DNA of 64,000 nucleotides from Rutidosis leptorrhynchoides (GCF_046630445.1 NC_092333.1:3992001-4056000); one strand, 5' to 3'. Positions 13,694 to 25,415 are shown, counted from the stretch's first letter. Translations and numbers: made by a program. The notes: generated by a model from the sequence alone, not told the origin.

Positions 13694-13948
13694 ATGTATT
13701 ACGGTGAAAGTTCGGCACAACCAAACAATCTTCAACAAATCCCGATTGTTCAACGTCAATACCGACAACTAACATCCGAACAGCAAAACCAATTGTTTTT
13801 GGATCAACAAGCACGATTTCAATTTTTTAATCAAGGAGGTTATGGCGGCTATCAAATTCCTCACGGCGGTTTTCAACACATGTTGCAAGGCGGGTATCAA
13901 AATTCTCAAGAAGATCTTCGTCCACCTAGTCACCCGAGCACGCCTCTA
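13694..13948 (+). pseudogene. N-terminal piece of a PIF/Harbinger ORF1-like protein
   Basis: The frame reads MYYGESSAQPNNLQQIPIVQ, then a Gln-rich stretch and three GGYQ/GGFQ repeats (GGYGGYQIPHGGFQHMLQGGY), ending PPSHPSTPLE just before copia LTR sequence starts. Codons continue upstream in frame from about 13673, so the real start may be a little earlier. In this transposon group ORF1 is a DNA-binding accessory to the transposase. The DNA-binding part is absent here. The similarity is from memory and should be checked by a protein search. Confidence 0.5.
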
Positions 13949-14068
13949 GAAATGGTTACCATACATGTTTATTTATAGTATAAAATATTACTATGCAAGA
14001 AATATAATAATAATAAAATTAACATCCAATCTAGATATTTTATAACACAATCTAGATATTTTATAACA
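13949..14068 (-). repeat. 3' LTR of the minus-strand copia (incomplete)
   Basis: It matches 20143-20261 almost base for base ('aaatggttaccatacatg' to 'ctagatattttataaca'). On the minus strand it starts TGTTATAAAATATCTAG. It is shorter than its partner. Confidence 0.9.
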
Positions 14069-14219
14069 CTCCCCCTTGGATGACAATTTTATTAGAGAAT
14101 AACTAGTACTGCCTCGTTAAAAACCTTGCTAAAGAAAACTCATTGGGATAAAACTTTAGCTAAGGGAAAAAGAGTGCAGCATAAAGTTGACTCCCCCTCA
14201 AGTAGGCAACGCCTGAGTT

Positions 14220-17131
14220 GTTACATCTTCTGAACATGCCTCATGCCAATATTATGAACGTGTGTTCTGAAAATAGCAGTTAGCAGTGCTTTGGTATAAA
14301 GATCAGCAGAGTTGTTGATTGAACGTATCTCATTTTAATCTGGTTGTCTTTTACGATATCTTGAGTATATGAGAAAAATCTGAGGTTTTCATCTGAAACT
14401 GTATCATCTAAATCTTTTATGTACAAGTTTGGCCCTCGTGATTTGTCTACAGTCTCCTTCATGGTTTGTTCAAACCGTTGTTTCAGTTCCTATTCCCTTT
14501 CAGTCTTTTTCTGAGCCTTACCAATATACCATTCTTTTCCATCAAACTTATGACCGTTAAGACCGTTTATAGCTTTAGCGCCTCGTCAGCATTTATGTTT
14601 TGTTCTGTCATTTTTGATACTCTTCTTTCATTTGTATTATGTAAGCTGTATTATCTTCATAGATAGTTGTTACGCTTTTATAGCGTTCTAGTCCACAAGA
14701 ATCAATAATGATTTGTATCATTGATCTTAACTAAAATCATTCCCGAGTAGCTTCATGTAATGCAATCACTTCGGCATGATTTGATGATGTTGCAACAAGT
14801 GTTTGTTTTGAGAACGTCATGATATTGCGGTGCCTCCATTTAGGAATACATATCCAGTTTGAGATTTAGCTTTATGTAGATCGGATAAATAATCTGCATC
14901 TGTATAACCAAACAAATCTTGTTTCGAGTTGTTAGAATAAAATAATTATAAATCAGTAGTTCCCCGAAGGTATCAAACTATTTGTTTGATCCCATTCCAA
15001 TGTCTTTTGGTAGGGGCTGAGCTGAACCTTGTCAACAAATTAACTGCAAAAGAAATGTCAGATCTTGTATAATCTATAAGATACATAAGAACCTCAATTG
15101 CACTAAAATATAGAACTTCCGTTCTGTTAAAATTTTCATGATCTTCGCAGGGATGAAATAGATCAGTGTCAATATTGAGTGATCTAACAACAATGAGTTT
15201 GTCTTTAAAAAAAAATGTTTTAAAATCTTTTCGGTATAAGTTGTTTGATGTACAAGTAAACCATTAGGCATATGCTCAATTTGCAATCCAAGGTAATACT
15301 TGGTTTTTTCAAGATCTTTCATTTCAAAATAATTCTTTAGAAGTTGAATGATTTCATAGATCTCTTTATTTGTTCATATGATGTTAAGAACATTGACATA
15401 AACAACTACGATCTCATATCCGAACATTGTTTTTATAAAACATACGTGCAAAATAAGTTTATATTTATACCCTTTTTTTTATCAAGTAGTCATTTAATCG
15501 GTTATACCACATACGTCCCGTTTGTATAAACCCACTTAGAAATCTATGTGATTTAATGGAATATATTCCCTTGAGTTTTACATTAGATGCTTATGATACC
15601 TTAACCCTTTAGGTATATTCATATATATCACTATTAAGTGATCCATACAGATAAGTAGTAACAACATTCATGAGATGCATTTAAATAACTACCAGGTTGA
15701 TTAAGTATCTAATAAGTAATTGTATCCATTACAGGAGGATAATTTTTCCTCCTAATTCATTTCTGGTCTTTATGGGAAATATTGAGTTACAAGTCTAGTT
15801 TTGCCTTGTAACTTCATTTGCACATTTCTTTTCGGATAAAAATTCATTTGTATCCCATACGTTTCACATCTTTAAAAGTGATAACGATTGATCCGAAAAC
15901 TTTTTTTTTATCGAGCGATTCTAATTCAGCTCTTATTGCTCCTTTCCATTGAGCTCAATCATGTCCATTTTGTATATTCAATGACAGATTTTAGTTCCAG
16001 ATCATCATCTTTATTCATGATGTCATTGTAACATTATATGAAAATATCTCATAGAGATTTTAGTTTCATTTCGGTTCCATAATATTGCATAATTTATCGC
16101 AATTTTAGTATTTACATTTATCAATATCCTCTGCAGAAGGAATATTGATTTGTGGTTCTTCTTGAACACTTTCTCTTACCTCATTATCAGCTGATTTTCT
16201 TTTTCGAGGATTTTTATCTTCGGAACCAATTGATCTTCCACGTTTGATGCGTGGCAAAGACTCAACAGTGACATTATTGCCAGCTTTTGGAATTTCAGTT
16301 CGAGCTGGAGCATTTATCGCTGGTATATATGATTTAGTCACTTTTTTATATCTGTAAATGCATAAAGTAATTAATTTGCAAGTTCTTGCATATGCATTAT
16401 TTTTGAACTTTCGTTTCACATTCTTTTGTGCGAGTTCAATATACCTTAATTGATGTTCACATCATGAAGCATCATTTTATTTTTATTTTTATTTCTCCCC
16501 CTAATCTAGGGAACAATGTTTTATTAAAATGACAATCAGCAAAACGTGCTGTAAAAACATCACCCATCATGGGTTCAATATATCTTATGATTGAAGATGT
16601 TTTATATCCAAAATATATTATCATCTTTCTTTGAAGAACCATTTTATTGTGTTGTGGTGATACAATTGGAACATACACTGCACAACCAATGTTTTAAGGT
16701 AGAAAATATTTGGCTCTTGGCCAAAATCAAGTATTAAGTGAAAATATTTACGACTTCCACATGGTATAATGCGAATTAATGTCGCAGCATGTAAATTTAC
16801 ATGTCCACGTATAAATATTGAGAGATTTGTACTCATTATCAATTGTCTAGTTATTAGCTGTAAGCGTTTATCTATTGATTCAGCTAAACCAATTTTGTGT
16901 ATGCACATGAGCAGCTGGATGTTCAACAACAATCCCTATAGATATATAATGATCATTAAATGCTTGAGATGTTAACTCACCAGCATTATCAAGTCTCATC
17001 CTTTTAATGGTGTAATCAGAATAATGTGTTCTCAATTTAATAATTTGTGCAAGAAACTTTGCAAATGCCATATTACGGCTTGATAACATACAAATATGAG
17101 ACCATCCGCTAGATGCGTCTATTAGAACCAT
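14220..17131 (-). pseudogene. copia pol fossil (integrase, RT, RNase H)
   Basis: In element order on the minus strand: an integrase-core piece at 16880-17131 (MVLIDASSGWSHICML, RLDNAGELTSQAF, VEHPAAHVHTQN); the basic linker typical of copia at 16105-16419 (APARTEIPKAG, RIKRGRSIGSEDKNPRKRK); an RT/RNase H stretch with DLEKTKYYLGLQIEHMPNG at about 15250-15322; and RNase H wording ending IGMRHVQKM near 14230. It is broken in many places. A foreign poly(A)-binding-protein segment (14379-14596) sits within the RNase H region. Confidence 0.85.
14379..14596 (-). pseudogene. Captured poly(A)-binding protein fragment (RRM3-RRM4 junction)
   Basis: Minus-strand translation gives NADEALKAINGLNGHKF, then GKEWYIGKAQKKTERE, one in-frame TAG, ELKQRFEQTMKETVDKSRG, then PNLYIKDLDDTVSDENL. 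This lines up residue by residue with the plant cytoplasmic poly(A)-binding protein segment running from the end of RRM3 through the linker to the RNP2 strand of RRM4 (family form: NADDAARAVESLNGHKF, DKEWYVGRAQKKSERE, NLYVKNLD). Copia RNase H wording resumes right after it (FFSYTQDIVKDNQ) and precedes it (TTIYEDNTAYIIQM), so the fragment sits inside a retrotransposon. About 72 codons are present, and the internal stop and missing flanking domains mean it makes no working protein alone. No intron is visible. A second fragment of the same interval lies at 61402-61620. Confidence 0.85.
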
Positions 17132-17225
17132 GAAATATCAAAATGGTTCACATGATTGATGAATTGGTTCATATATCTTACCTTGAATTCTTTCAAGAAA
17201 CATTTGTGATTCTTTTTCACAATAT

Positions 17226-17500
17226 ACTTTTCATTAATCACCATATGTGTTTTCCATTAATCACCATATGTGTTTTTTTTTTTTTTTTTTTTTTTTATAA
17301 ATCACCATATGTGTTTTTTTATTTATCATATATCCTTTTCACCATATACGCTTTTAATCATATGCGCTGTGTTTTTCACCATATGCGCTTTTAATCATAT
17401 GCGATTTTCATCATATGCGTTGTGCTTTTCATCATATTCGCTTTTTATCATATGCGCTTATCATATGCGATGCGCTTTTTATCATATGCGCTTTTTTATG
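17226..17500. repeat. Degenerate CATATGCG minisatellite
   Basis: More than a dozen irregular units of about 15-20 bases around 'atcaCATATGcgctttt'-like wording, with CATATGTG on the left and CATATGCG on the right and a poly-T run between. Apparent ORFs over it are products of the repeat. Confidence 0.85.
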
Positions 17501-19189
17501 TGAATAGTAAATTAATTAATTTCGTTTTACTATTCATATGAATTAATTTAGATTTACTATTTTGTTAATTGAGTAATATATATATATACATCATATACTT
17601 GTGACTCCGAAGGCTCAAATGAATTTGACCATATAGTTATACGTTGTACCTTGCACATTAATTTTCAGTAGAAGCTTTAGATGCATATTATTTTCAGTAG
17701 AAGCTTTAGATGCACTTTTTTTTTAATCACCAAATACCACAAACACTTTGTTTGCGTTTGTTCATAGTCATCAATGAAAACCATTTTCTTTAATTTTATT
17801 TTATACAATAAAATTAACGCATCATTATTCTTTTCAAAAACAATAATCTATTGTTATTGTTCACTTGTGCCATGTTTAACAACAAAAGTCAACAACCTCT
17901 GTCTTGTTTGTTGTGGCAACCAAAAACAACCTTTGCTTTTGTTACAGAGAATCCAAGACCAAAAAACAATTAATTTTTAATTAATCTTTTATCAAAACCA
18001 TAAATGATTTTATTGATCTACGTTGATATGGCCATAAAGAATTGACGGCTGACCTACTTTTGTAAGTGTATTTCGGCTATCATCCTGAAAACGCACAACG
18101 ACCTTTTTTTTTTTATGAACTATTTGTTTCATATCAAGCTTAGGCAATTATTGTGAACATTTGGTCCCTATAAGAGCATTTATTTTTTAGACTTTTAGTT
18201 GATTTGTACTTTTCACAATTAGGGATAGCACCCGCGGGTCGTGGATGCGGATCCATTGGATCCATCACCCGTACCCGCGGATTTTTTTTAAGAGACATCC
18301 AATTGAACCCTTGTTCGTTGAAACAATTTGACTATATTTTTACTCCCCATTATTAAACGGGCCATTTTGATGCACACTCTTAAAAAAATAATTTGTTTTT
18401 TAAGTTTTATTATTCAACCTCCTTTTTTCAACGGTCACGTTTTTAACAAAATATTTGACAAGTTTGGAAAAAAGTTTTTTATTGATTATCATCAAAAGTT
18501 TTCTATTGTCACTCTACTGGATGGAATTATGGCATACAACCAAAATTGCAACCCAACACTACATAAGAACAAAAAGGTTGTTTTTAATTAACATATGTAT
18601 ATGTGTTAAACTCGGAATAATAATAACTTATTTTAGAAAATTAACATAAGACATGTTGAAACATTTTTGTCACATTTAGCTCATCAAGTCTAATACTTAT
18701 CATTGATAGATTTTATCACGTCTAGGAGATGTTTACTTTTTTCTTGTATTAAGTCCTACTTTCATTTACCTTTGTTTGGAAAAAAGTTTTTTTTTACTTT
18801 GCTTTCTCCCTTTCTGTAAAACTCATTTAAACACTTTCTTTGTTTTTTTTTTAAAAAAAAAACTTCCTTTTTTTTACGTTACCCGTAAATTATAAATATA
18901 TAAAAAAAACTTTTTGTTTAATTTTTTTTCTAGTTTTTAAAAGGCCACTTGACCAATTTTTTAATTCTTTCACAACACCTGATATCGTGATCGTGACCTT
19001 TCACCAAAGCAAGAGATATTCTTGATAAACTAAACACGGACTCGTGTTTGAAATTGTCGGCCACAAAAAAATTCATTTGATAAAAGTATATATTTTTTTT
19101 TAGTTATAGAAGGAGACCACTTCATTTTCAATACTTCATTTTTGACAAAAAACTATTCCATTTTACCATCCTTTTTTTTTTTCTTACTT

Positions 19190-19400
19190 TAACTTTTAAG
19201 ATATACTTTTAATAAAAATACAAAATACTTTTTCTTATTTTAACTTTTAAGATTTACTTTTAATAAAAATACAAACTACTTTTTGTATTTTAACTTTTAA
19301 GATTTACTTTTAATAAAAGTACAAACTACTTTTTCTTATTTTAACTTTTAAGATTTACTTTTAATAAAAATACAAACTATTTTTTTATTTTAACTTTTAA
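19190..19400. repeat. 50-bp tandem repeat, four copies
   Basis: The unit 'taacttttaagatttacttttaataaaaatacaaactactttttctta' (two parts: 'taacttttaagattta' and 'cttttaataaaaatacaaa') restarts at 19190, 19241, 19291, 19342 and partly at 19391. Confidence 0.93.
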
Positions 19401-19533
19401 AATTATAAATTTAAGAATAAACATTAGTATGCATGAAATAAATAATGATTAATTGCATAAGTAATCATAAATGTTAGATAACATATAAAGACCCCGTCGT
19501 ATTCGTATTGATCGAAATTAATCTCGACCCATG

Positions 19534-19600
19534 GTACCGTGTTGTCAAATGACGTGTTGCGTACATAAAGTACCGTGTTGTCAAATGACGTGTTGCGTAC
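19534..19600. repeat. 31-bp direct duplication
   Basis: 'gtaccgtgttgtcaaatgac' plus 'gtgttgcgtac' occurs at 19534-19564 and again at 19570-19600, separated by 'ataaa'. Confidence 0.95.
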
Positions 19601-19618
19601 AATCATGAGGTCTTATTA

Positions 19619-19908
19619 ACATAAATATAAATGTTAGTGAAGTTAATAAGAGTTAGATTACAGAAAATATAATTCAGGTGGTATAACAGACCATATATAA
19701 CTTAAATAACATAAATATAAATGTTAGTGAAGTTAGTAAAAGTTAGATTACAGAAATATAATTCAGGTGGTATAACCGACCATATATAACTTAAATAACA
19801 TAAATATAAATGTTAGTGAAGTTAGTAAAAGTTAGATTACAGAAATATAATTCAGGTGGTATAACCGACCATATATAACTTAAATAACATAAATATAAAT
19901 GTTAGTAG
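19619..19908. repeat. 89-90-bp tandem repeat, 3.2 copies
   Basis: Units start at 19619, 19709, 19798 and 19887 with 'acataaatataaatgttagt'. Adjacent copies differ at only a few positions, so the expansion is recent compared with the element's coding decay. Confidence 0.95.
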
Positions 19909-20023
19909 TCCAAAATTTGATATATTCGAGTCTGAAAATTATTAATAATTTCATACCTTGATTAGTGATTCGTGATCGTTTGAGATATCTTTTAATTACA
20001 CTAAGCTTTTCGTGCTGATAACG

Positions 20024-20261
20024 TGTTATAATTCAGTAGGCTTATAACTACCTTTAATGGTTATAAGAACAAAGAGAGAAAAAGAGAGAAGAAGGAGAGA
20101 AGAAATATTGATATTGATATTTCAAGAGAAATGGTGCACCTTAAATGGTTACCATACATGTCTATTTATAGTATAAAATATTACTATGCAAGAAATATAA
20201 TAATAATAAAATTAACATCCAATCTAGATATTTTATAACACAATCTAGATATTTTATAACA
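20024..20261 (-). repeat. 5' LTR of the minus-strand copia
   Basis: 238 bp. On the minus strand it starts TGTTATAAAATATCTAG (20261) and ends TTATAACA (20024), followed by CGTTATCAGCACGAA, a tRNA-like primer site. It carries a purine-rich stretch near 20070-20105. Confidence 0.85.
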
Positions 20262-20363
20262 GTGCACTAATAAACACACTCAATTATGAATAAACTATTA
20301 TGGAACTCGAACTCACAATCTACAGATTGATGAGTTATCTAGATATTACTAGAGTATTTGATG

Positions 20364-20441
<78 letters not shown>

Positions 20442-20925
20442 GAAACAAGATATGTCATGTATTAAAGAATATAATGGACTAACAAGAAGTTGGTATATAT
20501 ATATTACCACAAATTTAAGTTTAAATCACGACATTCACTAAACGATCCTAAAAAAAAACGATACACACAATATATCGGTCTCAAAGATTACTACCAAAAA
20601 GAATTTCATTACAACCTCAAAAAATATCACAAAAAGCCAACTCAAAACCAAAAGAGCACAAGAATAAGGATCGAAACCTCTACTTAAACCTCCGAACAGT
20701 TAGTTACCATCCCATCCAAACCGTCAACTCAAAAATCAATATTGTAATAAGAGTACGTATTCTGACAATCAAATAATAATCTTAGTTAAACTTAGAAGTT
20801 CTTAATGTCAGTTGTGTCTAGAAGCTCACATGCTAGGATTTTGAAACGTACATTTTCTCAAAATTTTAACGTACAACTGCAGTTCAGAAACATGTCTCAT
20901 ATACATGCCCGAATTTCATACGGAG
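20262..20925. other. Gene-free spacer with TA array
   Basis: Includes (TA)n at 20366-20438. No gene or element end is otherwise supported. The stretch 20805-20925 is the left flank of the small copia element. Confidence 0.5.
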
Positions 20926-21417
20926 TGTTAACGGATTGTATAAATAGCTCATGTCCCATTACTATTACATATGGCTTGGTCCGTTTAGTGAGTAGGGTTA
21001 GTCTAGCTTATATGTTGACTTGATTATAATGTTGATTGATATGAAAAATATACCCTCTTTCATGGTGTCAGAGCCCGGTCTAACATTAGCGACCAAGCAT
21101 ATTGAGATTGACATCCACTTCGTTCGTGATCTTGTGGCTCAACATCAAGTTCGTGTTCTTCATGTGCCTTCTAGTTATCAGTATGCGAACATCTTTACCA
21201 AAGGACTCCCTACTGTCTTATTCGACGAGTTTCACTCCAGTTTGAGTGTCCGTCCTACTCCCTCTCCAACTATGTGGGTATGTTAGTAGATTCTATTGAT
21301 AGCTCATGTTCCATTACTATTACGTAGGGCTTGGCCCGTTTAGTGAATAAGGTTAGTATAGCTTATATATTGATTTGATTGCAATGCTGATTGATGTGCA
21401 AAATATACCCTCTTTCA
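20926..21417 (+). mobile_element. Miniature, internally deleted Ty1/copia element
   Basis: Two 137-bp LTRs (20926-21062 and 21281-21417) both start TGTTA and end CCCTCTTTCA. Directly after the left LTR is TGGTGTCAGAGC (21063-21074), the usual copia primer site complementary to initiator tRNA-Met. The 218-bp interior keeps only the end of RNase H (KHIEIDIHFVRDLV, VRVLHVPSSYQYANIFTKGL, about 21085-21200), wording typical of Ale/Retrofit-type copia. The flanks CGGAG and CGGGG may be a target duplication differing by one base. The LTRs differ at roughly 20 positions by eye (about 15%), so it is old. It cannot move itself. Confidence 0.9.
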
Positions 21418-21647
21418 CGGGGAAGTAGTAGAGTTTTTCTCAAACTTTCATTTTTTACAATACCCCACTTTTACTTTTCATAGAAGCTATACTGTTTGTG
21501 GATATTCAGAAGAAAAAATTACGCCGGTGGTACCTGTGATTTGTACACTTTTGCACCGTTACACCTAAACTTTTATTTTTGCGTGGTTGGTACCTGAGTT
21601 TAGGTTAACTATCACCATTGGCACCCAATGCTAACCTGACAGCAAAA
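21418..21647. other. Unassigned spacer
   Basis: A block at 21521-21647 ('ggtggtacctgtgatttgtac', 'ggttggtacctgagtttagg') has the look of a short dispersed repeat and abuts the shortened 5' LTR of the Athila element. No family is assigned. Confidence 0.4.
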
Positions 21648-22915
21648 ATTACCAATTCACACACCTCTTTCCTTCTTTCTTTCCTCCGTAAAAAATATAT
21701 ATATTTATATTTATAATATATAGTTCAAGTTAAGATTAATAATAATTGGTTTATTGTAATGAATGCTTTATGGGTTTTAAAGTCGAAACTCTGTCCGTGT
21801 AATACTACGTGATAAATAATCATTGTAAGTTATGTTCAACCTTTTTAAATTAATGTCTCGTAACTAAGTTATTATTATGCTTATTTGAGCCGAAGTAATC
21901 GTGATGTGAGAATAAATATTAAAGACGGGGTTATTGGATTTTGTACCATAATTAGGGTTTGACAAAAGACCGACACTTGTGAAAATTAGACTATGGACTA
22001 TTAATGGACCTTATATTTGTTTAACTGAATGACAGTTCGTTAATTTAATATAGAGATTTACAATTTGACGTATCTATAAATAACCACATACGCTCGATCG
22101 GACACGATAGGCGGGATATTTATAAATACTAATAATTGTTCATTTGACCGGACACGGGGATGAATTATTAGTCAATGGACTCATTAAAACATGGGTGGAT
22201 TGCATACAATGATAATTGGTGTAATTGTTAATAAAGTATTAAGACCTTGGATTACATACAGTCGATAACCTGGTGGAATTATTAACAAAGTATTAAAACC
22301 TTGTTACAGTTTAAATCCCTAATTAGTTGGAATATTTGACTTCGGGTATAAGGGTAATTTGACGAGAATACTCGCACTTTATAATTATGACCGATGGACT
22401 ATTATGGACAAAACCCAGATGGACATATCAAATAATCCAGGACAAATGACAATTAACCCAGGGTAATAAATTGAAATCAAAACGTCAAACATCATGATTA
22501 CGGAAGTTTAAATAAGCATAATTATTTTATTTCATATCTCATCATACTTTTATTTATTTTCATTTAATTATCGCAATTTAATTATCGCAATTTAAATACT
22601 CGCAATTTTATTTATCGCAATTTTATTTATCGTCATTTAAATACAGTCATTTATTTTACGCACTTTAAATATCGTCATTTAATTTGACGCTTTACTTTAT
22701 TTGTATTTATTTATATTTTGCATTAAGTTTTAATTGTGACTTAAGTTAAAAAAAACTGACAAATCGGTCATAAAACGGTAAAACCCCCTTTTTATAATAA
22801 TAATAATAATACTACATCAAGTTTAGGTATATCCCATCTATATAAATAATAAAAACTTGTGTAATTTATACCGTATTCGTAATAAAAATAATAGTATTTC
22901 ATATACCAAACATCA
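21648..22915 (+). repeat. 5' LTR of the Athila element (left part missing)
   Basis: Matches 36456-37643 with scattered differences and ends 'ccaaacatca' just before the primer site. It contains 'aaagtcgaaactctgtccgt' and the 'atcgcaatttaa' repeats near 22560-22620, and ends with TAA repeats. The left boundary at 'gacagcaaaaatt' lies inside the LTR as judged from the 3' copy. Confidence 0.88.
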
Positions 22916-22921
22916 AGTTTT

Positions 22922-22939
22922 TGGCGCCGCTGCCGGGGA
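22922..22939 (+). other. Primer-binding site of the Athila element
   Basis: TGGCGCCGCTGCCGGGGA, six bases after the LTR end. It is close to the tRNA-Asp-type site typical of Athila elements (TGGCGCCGTTGCCGGGGA). Confidence 0.92.
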
Positions 22940-24143
22940 ACTAATTTAGATTTTTTTATTAGTTTTAGGTAAATTAGTATTTTAGATTTTTATTTTTATT
23001 AAAACTTTGTAAATAATTAGAACACAAGCACTCCATCATTCAGTTTAACAGATAATTAAATTGGGTGTGTCAAAATTATATATGAATTAAGTAATTAAAA
23101 GTAAGAAACCAAACTTTTATTTGTTGTTTCTTATCCCTTTGATTGTCGACTACAACAACCCAAGGTAGGGTCCACCTAAAATGGTGATTATTATAATACG
23201 AGTACTAATCGTCGACTGTTAAAAACAAATAATATAAATTAATTATTGAAGTACTATTAAAATTAGATTTTTAATTTTTAAGTTTTTGTCGTAATTTTCT
23301 CTTAAGATATTTTCCTTAGAATTAGATTTTAGAAGCTTTAGAATTTTGCGACGCCGCTTTCCGCTCTAGATTTTAATAAATTTAAGTACCTTATAAGTAA
23401 TTGCCGATTTCTTTTTAGAATTGCATTTTTAGTACCTTTATAATTTTTAGACTTTAGTCGCAACTTTTAGTTGTAAGTTTTTAGACGATAAGCTTCAAAC
23501 ATAGAACTTTTGTTTTAGATTGTTTTTCGACGTTTATTTTTTGACTTTTTGTTTTTTGACGTTCTGTTTCTTTTTCATTTCTACGCGCTAGTTTTTAGGA
23601 CATAGATTTTTTTTAGTTATTTCTAGAAATTTTGACGAAAAATTATTGTAAGCGATTAAAATTTCGAGACACCAATTTTCTGGTTCGTAGTAATAGTTGG
23701 ATTTGTTAGTGGCGAGTTGTGGATTTTCCGATTTAAAGAATCCTGGCTACCTGCTGCATCTTTTGACTATTCGAAACGTGGGCAAAATCAGAAAAGTCTA
23801 TTAATTTGATAACTTATATAATTTTTATCTTTATAACTAATAGGTTACTTAGTGAATGCACCGAGCGAAACGTTCACTACCTTTCATACTTTCATCACCT
23901 GTAACCCGATCAAGACATCTAGCGAATATTGTCACCATTGATTTTTCTTTATAATCATCATCAAGTCGAACAAGTACTCCAATTCAAATTTTCGATAATC
24001 AATTTTTTGAACCTGACTTCACAATTGAGGACCCGGAGGATATTCAAGAACAATTCCAAGATCCTGAACCACTAATCATTCCTCCTGAACCACAAATCAT
24101 TCATCCAGAACTATATAGTGATTCGGACTCAACTATTCATGAT
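22940..24143 (+). other. Untranslated leader of the Athila element
   Basis: About 1.2 kb, T-rich, with no supported ORF until gag. The same kind of leader, in reverse, lies at 50640-51630 of the pol-less element. Confidence 0.6.
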
Positions 24144-25217
24144 ATGGCAGAAACGGAACCTCAAAGTATGGAAGAGCGAATGAAAGCCACACGCACAGGC
24201 CAATGTCACGCCATTAATCAGACAGATGTTAATGCGCTAGATTTTGAAATCAAAGGACAAATCCTACACATGATCACTAATCAGTGCCAATTTAGTGGTA
24301 AAGCAAAAGATGACCCAAACGAACATCTTCGAACCTTTAATAGGATTTGTACTCTATTTAAAATTCGAGAAATTGAGGATGAAACTATCTATCTTATGTT
24401 GTTCCCCTGGACTTTAAAGGGGGAAGCCAAAGATTGGTTAGAATCGTTACCCGGAGGAGCAATTGATACATGTGATGTTTTAGTTGAAAAATTTCTTCAA
24501 AGATTCTTTTCGGCATTTAAAGCCGTGAGACTTCAAGGAGAAATTGCCACGTTCATGCAAAAGCCAGATGAAACGTTATTTGAGGCGTGCTCAAGATTTG
24601 AAAAAATGTTAAGAGGATGTCCTCAACACGGTTTAGATACTTTTCAAATAGTGCAAATCTTTTACAAAGGCGTCGACATCGCTACACAAAAAGACATCGA
24701 CACAGTAGCTGGTGGTTCCATTATGAAGAAAACCGCAACCGAAGCTCACAAGATTATTGATAACACAGCCTCCCACTCACATGAGTGGCACCAGGAAAAA
24801 GATATTTTTCATTCATCTAAAGCGGCTAGAGCCGATTCTAGCCATGATTTTGATTCCATTTCTGCAAAGCTAGATTCTTTCGAGAGACGAATGGAAAAGA
24901 TGACTAAAGATATTCATGCAATACAAAAGATTGTCTCAGTGTTGAACAAACAATGGAACAACGAGAGAATGTTTCATACATAAACCAAAGGCCGAGAAAT
25001 AATTATCAAAATAATTATCAACCGCCAAGGCCAAACTACAATCAAAATCAAAATATTCCGTACAATCCAAATGCTCAGCATAACAACCAACAAGGTCCTA
25101 GCAATCAACACGTATCTAATAATACATGCAATCAGCAAAGACCTGGTTATTTTAATAAGCCACCACAAACCGATGAGAAAAAGACAAATTTGGAAGAAAT
25201 GGTATTAAAGCTAGTTG
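24144..25217 (+). pseudogene. Athila gag, first part
   Basis: The capsid-type retrotransposon gag domain is clear: DPNEHLRTFNRIC, then LMLFPWTLKGEAKDWLESLPGG, LVEKFLQRFF, FEACSRFEKMLRGCPQHG and FYKGVD, in the usual order. After it comes an Asn/Gln/Pro-rich tail (about 24960-25170). The gag gene is split here by the insertion at 25218 and resumes at 28558. The upstream in-frame stretch near 23990-24140 may be part of the true N-terminus. Confidence 0.9.
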
Positions 25218-25329
25218 TGAAATGTCCCGTTCTTATTGATTAAAAACGTTCCATATTAATTGATTTCTTTGCGAGGTTTTGACCTCTATATGAGACGTTT
25301 TTCAAAGACTGCATTCATTTTAAAACAAA

Positions 25330-25415
<86 letters not shown>

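Larger units (their letters stand above)
12884..13948 (+). mobile_element. PIF/Harbinger-like DNA transposon remnant
   Basis: It begins with 'gggcattagaccag', similar to PIF/Harbinger termini. After a noncoding leader carrying another nested element (13142-13538) comes the start of a Gln/Gly-rich ORF resembling the N-terminus of the Myb/SANT-like ORF1 of these transposons in daisy-family plants. The rest is missing: copia LTR sequence begins at 13949. The right inverted terminus is not found in the window. Confidence 0.45.
17132..20023 (-). other. Gene-free 5' internal region of the minus-strand copia
   Basis: About 2.9 kb of AT-rich sequence where gag would be expected. I could not recognise gag coding sequence. 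It holds the repeats listed separately, a poly-T run (about 17274-17296) and an isolated GC-rich patch near 18228-18286 ('cacccgcgggtcgtggatgcg'). Confidence 0.5.
13949..20261 (-). mobile_element. Decayed Ty1/copia element with host-gene insert and tandem arrays
   Basis: Bounded by two related LTRs: 20024-20261 (5' in element orientation) and a shortened copy at 13949-14068. Next to the left LTR is a polypurine tract ('ccaaggggga' on the minus strand, 14069-14079). Next to the right LTR is a primer-site-like TTATCAGCACGAA on the minus strand. Integrase, linker, RT and RNase H fragments lie between 14220 and 17131. The gag side (17132-20023) holds only AT-rich sequence and tandem repeats. It is heavily broken and probably old. 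The copia lineage is not assigned. Confidence 0.8.

Noticed and set aside
17143-17503. Overlapping ORFs rich in Phe, His, Met and Arg
   Set aside because: They arise from the CATATG minisatellite and poly-T run.
18228-18290. GC-rich patch with CCCGCGGGT, possible regulatory site or Helitron end
   Set aside because: No CTRRT terminus or matching partner sequence was found. It is too short to name.
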